From Pseudomonadota bacterium (lineage in GTDB: Bacteria > Pseudomonadota > Alphaproteobacteria > Rhizobiales > Xanthobacteraceae): a stretch of 64,000 bases of DNA. Shown here piece by piece: positions 58,687 to 64,000 of the stretch (position 1 is its first letter; the number at the start of each line of letters is the position of its first letter). The notes below the pieces were generated by a model that was given only the letters and a program-made list of their open reading frames with translations, was not told the origin of the DNA and made no database searches. The stretch lies in NCBI GenBank assembly GCA_023404705.1, contig JAEYAU010000261.1, positions 1 through 64,000 on the forward strand, given 5' to 3'. Made by a program: the position numbers and the translations under genes.

Positions 58687-59682
58687 ATGAAGAATGTACT
58701 GGTCACTGGCGGAGCCGGATATGTCGGCCACGTGCTCACGCCGCGGCTGCTCGCCGAGGGCTACAACGTCACTGTCTACGACACCTTGTTCTTCGGTTGC
58801 CGGCTGCCCAATGATCCCAATCTGCGGGTCGTGCAAGGCGATATCCGCGACACGCCGAAGCTCGCCGCGGCGCTGGAGGGGCAGGACGCGGTCCTGCACC
58901 TCGCATGCATCTCCAACGATGCCAGCTTCGAGCTCGACGAGAAGCTCTCCGAGACGATCAACTACGACTGCTTTGCGCCGATGGTCGAGGCCGCGAAGAA
59001 GGCTGGGGTGAAGCGCTTCGTCTACTGCTCCTCCAGCTCCGTCTATGGCGTCAGCGACTCGCCGAATGTCACCGAGGAACATCCTCTGGTGCCGCTCACG
59101 CTCTACAACAAGTTCAAGGGGCTGTGCGAACCGATCCTCCTGCAGCACATGGCCGACGATTTCACCTGCGTCGTGATGCGGCCGGCGACCATTTGCGGCT
59201 ACAGCCCGCGCACGCGGCTCGATTTGTCGGTGAACATCCTGACCAATCATGCGGTCAACAAGGGCACGATCACGGTGTTCGGGGGCAACCAGATGCGTCC
59301 GAACCTTCACATCGAGGACATGGTCGATGCCTATCTGCTGATGCTGGCGGCGCCGAGCGAGAAGATCCAGGGTCAGGTGTTCAACATCGGCTTCCAGAAT
59401 CACTCGATCGCGGAGATCGCCGGCATCGTGAAGCGCGTCGTGCAGGAGGAGATTCCGGAGCGCGGCGAGATCAATATCGTGACCACGCCGAGCAACGACA
59501 TGCGCTCCTACCACGTGAACTCCGACAAGGTGCACAGGGTTCTCGGCTTCCAACCGAAGCGCTCCATCGAGGACGCGGTACGCGACCTGACGCGCGCGTT
59601 CCGCAATCACATGCTGCCGAATAGCTTCGATGACGACTGGTACTTCAACGTGCGCACCATGAAGAAGATCGGAGCCCGATGA
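58687..59682 (+). CDS. NAD-dependent sugar epimerase/dehydratase (SDR)
   Basis: The 331-residue protein starts at ATG 58,687 (MKNVLVTGGAGYVGHVLTPR). It has LHLACISNDASFE, FVYCSSSSVYGVSDS, the catalytic YNKFK, VVMRPATICGY, and QMRPNLHIEDMVDAYLLML. Extended SDR of the GDP-/UDP-sugar type. Its last bases overlap the next gene (ATGA), so the two are coupled. Confidence 0.92.
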   Translation: MKNVLVTGGAGYVGHVLTPRLLAEGYNVTVYDTLFFGCRLPNDPNLRVVQGDIRDTPKLAAALEGQDAVLHLACISNDASFELDEKLSETINYDCFAPMVEAAKKAGVKRFVYCSSSSVYGVSDSPNVTEEHPLVPLTLYNKFKGLCEPILLQHMADDFTCVVMRPATICGYSPRTRLDLSVNILTNHAVNKGTITVFGGNQMRPNLHIEDMVDAYLLMLAAPSEKIQGQVFNIGFQNHSIAEIAGIVKRVVQEEIPERGEINIVTTPSNDMRSYHVNSDKVHRVLGFQPKRSIEDAVRDLTRAFRNHMLPNSFDDDWYFNVRTMKKIGAR

Positions 59683-60677
59683 GCGTGGCGCGGATCGCAG
59701 TCGTTACCGGCGGGGCTGGCTTCATCGGCAGCCACATGGTGGACGAGCTGCTCAGTCACGGCTACCGGGTGCGGGTCATCGACAATCTCAGCGGCGGGCG
59801 GCTCTCGAACCTGGCCCACCATGAGGGCAATTCCGACCTGAGCTTCGAGGAGCGCGACATCCGCGCGCTGGAGCCGGATGCCGCCGCCTTTGCGGACGCC
59901 GATATCGTCATCCATTTCGCCGGCATCGGCGATATCGTGCCGTCGATCGAGCGGCCGATCGAATACATGGACGTCAATGTGCAGGGAACGGTGCGCGTGC
60001 TCGAATGCGCGCGCCATGCCCGCGTGGGGAAGTTCGTCTACGCGGCCTCGTCCTCTTGCTACGGACTCGCTGACACGCCGACCCGCGAGGACCACCCGAT
60101 CGCCCCGCAATATCCTTATGCGCTCTCCAAGTTCCAGGGCGAGCAGGCGGCGTTCCATTGGCAGCGCGTCTATCGCCTGCCCGTGAATGCGATCCGCATC
60201 TTCAACGCTTACGGTACGAGGGTGCGCACAACCGGCGCGTATGGCGCTGTGTTCGGAGTCTTTTTCAAGCAGAAGCTCGCCGGCAAGCCGTTTACGGTGG
60301 TCGGAGATGGAACGCAGCGGCGCGATTTCGTGTACGCGAGCGACGTCGCCCACGCCTTTCGGCTGGCCGCCGAGACGCCGCATACGGGCGAGATATGGAA
60401 CCTCGGGGCGGGCAATCCGCAGTCCGTCAACAGGCTGGTTGAACTGATCGGCGGGGATGTGGTCTACGTGCCGAAGCGCCCCGGCGAGCCGGATGTCACC
60501 TGGGCCGACATTTCCAAGATCACGCGCGACCTCGGCTGGAGTCCCCGTATCGGCTTCGAGGAGGGCGTGAGCCGGATGATGGCGGAGATCGAGAACTGGC
60601 GCGACGCGCCGCTTTGGGATCCGGAATCGATCGGGCGCGCGACCCGGACATGGTTCGAGGCATTGGGGACCGGATGA
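59679..60677 (+). CDS. NAD-dependent sugar epimerase, UDP-glucose 4-epimerase-like
   Basis: The 332-residue protein begins with AVVTGGAGFIGSHMVDELL, and has IVIHFAGIGDIVPSIERP, AASSSCYGLADTPT, the catalytic YALSK, and RIFNAYGTRVRTTGAYGAVF. A 4-epimerase or a 4,6-dehydratase role both fit; the motif set is nearest to UDP-sugar 4-epimerases. It overlaps the next start by ATGA and the earlier stop, so it sits in the middle of a tight operon. Confidence 0.92.
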   Translation: MSVARIAVVTGGAGFIGSHMVDELLSHGYRVRVIDNLSGGRLSNLAHHEGNSDLSFEERDIRALEPDAAAFADADIVIHFAGIGDIVPSIERPIEYMDVNVQGTVRVLECARHARVGKFVYAASSSCYGLADTPTREDHPIAPQYPYALSKFQGEQAAFHWQRVYRLPVNAIRIFNAYGTRVRTTGAYGAVFGVFFKQKLAGKPFTVVGDGTQRRDFVYASDVAHAFRLAAETPHTGEIWNLGAGNPQSVNRLVELIGGDVVYVPKRPGEPDVTWADISKITRDLGWSPRIGFEEGVSRMMAEIENWRDAPLWDPESIGRATRTWFEALGTG

Positions 60678-62236
60678 TGGACATGGCCACACCTCAGGTC
60701 GCGGGCGACTATCGTCGGAAGGTCAAGACCGCGCAGGAACTGCGCGCCATCATCGGCGCACGGCCGCGCGAGAAGTCCGTCGTAATGTGCCACGGCGTCT
60801 TCGACCTGGTGCATCCCGGGCATATCCGCCATCTCGTCTATGCCAAGGAGAAAGCCGATATCCTGATCGCGAGCCTCACCGCGGATGCACATATCAGCAA
60901 GGCGCAGTACCGCCCGTTCGTTCCGCAGGATCTTCGGGCCCTCAATCTCGCCGCGCTGGAGATGGTCGACTTCGTCATCATCGACCCCAATCCGACGCCG
61001 CTCGAGCATCTCGCATTCCTTCAGCCGGACTATTTCGCCAAGGGTTACGAGTACGCCGATGGCGGATTGCATCCAAGGACCAAGCAGGAGCTCGAGACCC
61101 TGCAGTCCTACGGCGGCGAGATCCTCTTCACGCCCGGCGACATCGTCTATTCGTCCTCGCATCTGATCGAGACCGGCCCCCCCGATATCACCATCGAGAA
61201 GCTGCTCGCGCTGATGGAGGCGGAAGGCGTGGACTTCCAGCGCCTGCGGCGGATCCTCGATCAGTTCGAGGGGCGCAAGGTCCATGTCGTCGGCGATACG
61301 ATCGTCGACAGCCTGACCTACACCACGATGATCGGCGGCATGACCAAGACGCCGACACCGAGCGTGCGCTTCGACGAGCGGACCGATTTCATCGGCGGCG
61401 CTGCGATTGTCGCCGAGCACTTGCGCGCCGCCGGCGCCGAGGTCACGTTCTCCACGGTGCTGGGGGACGACCCGCTGAAAGAGTTCGTGCTCGAAGGTCT
61501 CGAGCGGTCCGGCGTCAAATGTCTGCCGATCATCGATCACGCACGGCCGACCACGCACAAGAACGCCTTCGTCTGCGGCGATTATCGTCTGCTCAAGGTG
61601 GACACCCTCGACAATCGCAGCATCAGCGACCTCCAGGCCGGGCAGATCGCGCAACAGCTCGCCGACGTCCCGACCGAAGCCGTGGTCTTCAGCGACTTCC
61701 GTCACGGCATCTTCAACCGCCGTACGATCCCGGGCCTCACTCAGGCGATCCCGAGCGGCGCGTTCCGTGTCGCCGACAGCCAGGTGGCGAGCCGCTGGGG
61801 CAACATCCTCGAGTTCAAGGGTTTCGATCTGCTCACGCCGAACGAGCGGGAGGCGCGCTTTGCGCTCGCCGACCAGGATACCGGCGTACGTCCGCTCGCG
61901 TCCAAGCTCCACGAGGAGGCGGCCTGCAAGACCGTGATCCTCAAGCTCGGCGATCGCGGCGTGCTCACCCGCCGAGTCGGGCCCGACACCGATCTGCGCT
62001 CATTCTTCGTGGTCGATAGTTTCGTCGAGCGCGTTATCGATCCGGTCGGCGCGGGCGATGCGCTCCTCGCCTATGCGACGCTCGCGCTCATGACGGATGG
62101 CAATGAGGTTTGCGCCTCCATCCTCGGCTCGATGGCCGCGGCGCTCGAGTGCGAAGCAGACGGCAACGTGCCGGTCAGCTGCTCCGACGTGATGAGCCGC
62201 ATCGATTCGGTCGAGAAGCGCGCACGCTTCGAGTAG
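60674..62236 (+). CDS. Cytidylyltransferase-PfkB kinase fusion, reversed HldE-like
   Basis: The 520-residue protein starts at ATG 60,674. Residues about 20-165 are a nucleotidyltransferase of the cytidylyltransferase type (CHGVFDLVHPGHIRHL with HxGH at 47-50; PFVPQDLRALNLAALEMVDFV; and FAKGYEYADG), like the C-terminal half of HldE. Residues about 200-510 are a ribokinase/PfkB-type sugar kinase (VVGDTIVDS; FIGGAAIVAEHL; SDFRHGIFN; LLTPNEREARFA; DPVGAGDALL at 456-465). HldE has these two domains in the opposite order. It probably phosphorylates and activates a heptose. Confidence 0.9.
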   Translation: MMDMATPQVAGDYRRKVKTAQELRAIIGARPREKSVVMCHGVFDLVHPGHIRHLVYAKEKADILIASLTADAHISKAQYRPFVPQDLRALNLAALEMVDFVIIDPNPTPLEHLAFLQPDYFAKGYEYADGGLHPRTKQELETLQSYGGEILFTPGDIVYSSSHLIETGPPDITIEKLLALMEAEGVDFQRLRRILDQFEGRKVHVVGDTIVDSLTYTTMIGGMTKTPTPSVRFDERTDFIGGAAIVAEHLRAAGAEVTFSTVLGDDPLKEFVLEGLERSGVKCLPIIDHARPTTHKNAFVCGDYRLLKVDTLDNRSISDLQAGQIAQQLADVPTEAVVFSDFRHGIFNRRTIPGLTQAIPSGAFRVADSQVASRWGNILEFKGFDLLTPNEREARFALADQDTGVRPLASKLHEEAACKTVILKLGDRGVLTRRVGPDTDLRSFFVVDSFVERVIDPVGAGDALLAYATLALMTDGNEVCASILGSMAAALECEADGNVPVSCSDVMSRIDSVEKRARFE

Positions 62237-62254
62237 CGCTCGGATTGCACGAAC

Positions 62255-63187
62255 ATGCGCGTCGTCGTCGCGGGTCTCGGGGTGCAGGGCTACAAGCGTC
62301 GGCGCGTCGCCGGATCCGATTTCGTCGCGGCCGTGGACCCGATCAACGCGGAGGCGCAGTATCGCGCAATCGAGGAGGTGCCCCTCCGCGACTACGACGT
62401 GGTGCTCGCCTGCATTCCCGACGAGCCCAAGGTGGCGATGCTCGAATATCTCCTCGGGAATGGCAAGCACGTGCTGGTCGAGAAGCCGCTCTGGGCCGAC
62501 GAGGATCGTGATCTCGAGCGGCTGCAGGAGATTGCACGCGCCAAGCGGGTCGTCTGTTACACGGCCTATAACCACCGCTTCGAGCCGCACTACGTGCGCA
62601 TGCGCGATCTGCTGGCGAGCGGGCGCCTCGGCCGGCTCTATCACTGCCGCATGTTCTACGGGAACGGCACGGCCCGCCTCGTGCGCGACTCGCAATGGCG
62701 CGATACTGGGGCAGGGGTCTTGCCGGACCTCGGCTCGCATCTTCTCGATACCGCGCGCTTCTGGTTCGGCGAGACGTTCGACGACGTCCGTGTAATCTCC
62801 AGTCGTTGCTTCGAGAACCGGGCGCCCGACCACGTCGTGCTCGGCGCGAACGCGGCGCGGCCGCAGCTCGAACTGGAAATGACGCTGCTCAACTGGCGCA
62901 ATCACTTCACCTGCGATCTGTTCGCCGAGAACGGCTCGGCTCACATTACTTCGCTGTGCAAGTGGGGGCCGGCCTCCTTCACGATGCGGACACGCGTTCT
63001 GCCGAGCGGCCGGCCGCCGGAGGAGAGCGTGACGCTCGTCCAGGACGATCCGACCTGGGAGCTGGAATACGCGCACTTCAAGGATCTGTGTGCACGCGGT
63101 CAGACGACCGATCTCTCCGACGATCTGTGGCTCAATCGCACGCTGCGCCGGCTGGGCACCGAGGCGCTCGCGGAGACGCGGCCATGA
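62255..63187 (+). CDS. Gfo/Idh/MocA-family oxidoreductase
   Basis: The 310-residue protein has MRVVVAGLGVQGYKRRRV (NAD-binding loop), FVAAVDPINAEA, VLACIPDEPKVAML, HVLVEKPLWADED (the family EKP motif) and YNHRFEPHYVRMRDLL. The C-terminal domain is a beta-sheet substrate domain with SHLLDTARFWFGE. It probably oxidises or reduces a nucleotide sugar in the operon. It lies 18 nt after the fusion gene and overlaps the next start. Confidence 0.9.
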   Translation: MRVVVAGLGVQGYKRRRVAGSDFVAAVDPINAEAQYRAIEEVPLRDYDVVLACIPDEPKVAMLEYLLGNGKHVLVEKPLWADEDRDLERLQEIARAKRVVCYTAYNHRFEPHYVRMRDLLASGRLGRLYHCRMFYGNGTARLVRDSQWRDTGAGVLPDLGSHLLDTARFWFGETFDDVRVISSRCFENRAPDHVVLGANAARPQLELEMTLLNWRNHFTCDLFAENGSAHITSLCKWGPASFTMRTRVLPSGRPPEESVTLVQDDPTWELEYAHFKDLCARGQTTDLSDDLWLNRTLRRLGTEALAETRP

Positions 63188-64000
63188 ATCGGCCAATGGT
63201 CGGTTTCGCGGGGCTGACGCATCTCGGGCTCGTCTCGGCGGTCGGCCTCGCGACGAAGGGATTTCGGATCGTCGGGTTCGATCCGGATGCCACCCGCGTT
63301 GCTGAGATCGCGGCCGGCCGGATGCCGGTCGTGGAGCCGGACCTGGATGCTCTTGCGCGGGACAATGCGACACGGCTGTCCTTCAGTCCCGATCCCGCCG
63401 CCCTTGCGGGCTGCGATCTCGTCTACATCGCGAGCGACGTGCCGACCGATGATTATGGACGGAGCGACCTGACCGGAATCTCCTCTCTCGTCGACGGCGT
63501 CATTCCGCGCCTCGCGCCGCACGCGCTGCTGATCGTTCTGTGCCAGGTCCCGCCGGGCTTTACCCGGCGCTTGCCGCTGCCGGCAGAGCGGCTGTTCTAT
63601 CAGGTCGAGACGCTCGTGTTCGGGCGCGCCGTCGAACGGGCGACCGCGCCCGAGCGCTACATCGTCGGCTGTGCCGATCCGTTGCAGCCCTTGCCGCAGG
63701 CGTATCGCGTCGTTCTCGAGGCCTTCGGCTGTCCCATACTGCCGATGCGCTACGAGAGCGCCGAGCTCGCTAAGATCGCGATCAACTGCTGCCTCGTCGC
63801 CTCCGTCAGCGTCGCCAATACCTTGGCGGGACTGTCGGAGCGGATCGGGGCTGATTGGAGCGAGATCGCTCCGGCACTGCGGCTCGACCGCCGGATCGGC
63901 GCGCACAGCTATCTCGCGCCCGGACTCGGGATCGCGGGCGGCAATCTCGAACGCGATCTCGCGACCGTCCTGCGCATGTCCGCCGAGACCGGAAGCGAAG
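63184..64000 (+). CDS. UDP-glucose/GDP-mannose dehydrogenase homologue, atypical, partial
   Basis: This gene starts at ATG 63,184, overlapping the previous stop by ATGA, and runs off the right edge (about 272 residues visible). The N-terminal NAD domain (FAGLTHLGLVSAVGLATKG) and middle helical part (MRYESAELAKIAINCCLVASVSVANTL) fit the family. The loop that should read GGSCFPKD reads GGNLERD (N254, R257), so both the catalytic cysteine and the lysine are changed. The PEFLREG motif is also replaced by ETLVFGR. It may be a reductase, a decarboxylase-like relative or a non-catalytic protein. Confidence 0.85.
   Translation, partial: MNRPMVGFAGLTHLGLVSAVGLATKGFRIVGFDPDATRVAEIAAGRMPVVEPDLDALARDNATRLSFSPDPAALAGCDLVYIASDVPTDDYGRSDLTGISSLVDGVIPRLAPHALLIVLCQVPPGFTRRLPLPAERLFYQVETLVFGRAVERATAPERYIVGCADPLQPLPQAYRVVLEAFGCPILPMRYESAELAKIAINCCLVASVSVANTLAGLSERIGADWSEIAPALRLDRRIGAHSYLAPGLGIAGGNLERDLATVLRMSAETGSE

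Noticed and set aside
1..64000. tRNA, rRNA, riboswitch or intact transposase genes
   Set aside because: Nothing matching was recognised by reading; a covariance-model search would be needed to exclude small RNAs.

Overview
The window is high-GC DNA, probably from an alphaproteobacterium of the Hyphomicrobiales (Bradyrhizobium/Xanthobacteraceae-like). This rests on the GC content and codon use, a PrsD/PrsE-type secretion pair, TreY/TreZ, and two copies of a dispersed palindrome of the kind common in those genomes. No rRNA, tRNA, CRISPR array or intact transposase was seen. The assignment is inference, because no marker gene is present.

Left part (1-20,064). At the left edge, on the minus strand, a LuxR-type regulator, a small receiver-like protein, a DUF4255 (Pvc16/Afp16-like) protein and a truncated gene run off the window. 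DUF4255 is a marker of extracellular contractile injection systems (eCIS), so such a locus may continue to the left. Four small plus-strand genes follow, then a DUF1003-treZ-treY trehalose group. From 10,015 to 20,064 lies a one-direction run of ten minus-strand genes: a V8/trypsin-like protease, a GIY-YIG-like nuclease, an HExxH metalloprotease, two related acidic plus alanine-rich proteins, and five proteins of unknown function. None has an evident secretion signal. The GIY-YIG-like protein and the adjacent acidic protein share an N-terminal GCxCxRC motif. This run is the best candidate for an undescribed system, possibly eCIS-linked.

Middle (20,270-34,791). It holds a VapBC-like and a MazEF-like toxin-antitoxin pair with repeat operators, a FlaA1/CapD-like nucleotide-sugar dehydratase, UDP-glucose dehydrogenase, a type I secretion ABC transporter with its adaptor, a GmhB-like phosphatase, an AGE-family epimerase, and a serralysin-like RTX metalloprotease that is a plausible substrate of the nearby transporter.

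Right part (34,100-64,000). This is a large surface-polysaccharide region. A lower-GC stretch (about 34,100-44,260) carries methyltransferases, a SASA-type esterase, a SIS-domain isomerase and two large tandem paralogues of unknown function. It is followed by a GT2 glycosyltransferase, a flippase-like protein, a methyltransferase, two paralogous polytopic membrane proteins, three nucleotide-sugar SDR enzymes (one close to UDP-sulfoquinovose synthase), a GT4 glycosyltransferase, a Wzm/Wzt-type ABC exporter, and an operon for activated-heptose-like sugar supply: GmhB-like phosphatase, transaldolase, two epimerases, a cytidylyltransferase-PfkB fusion in reversed domain order, a Gfo/Idh oxidoreductase and an atypical UDP-glucose dehydrogenase homologue cut by the right edge. 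Together these look like synthesis and ABC-dependent export of a decorated heptose- and uronic-acid-containing glycan.
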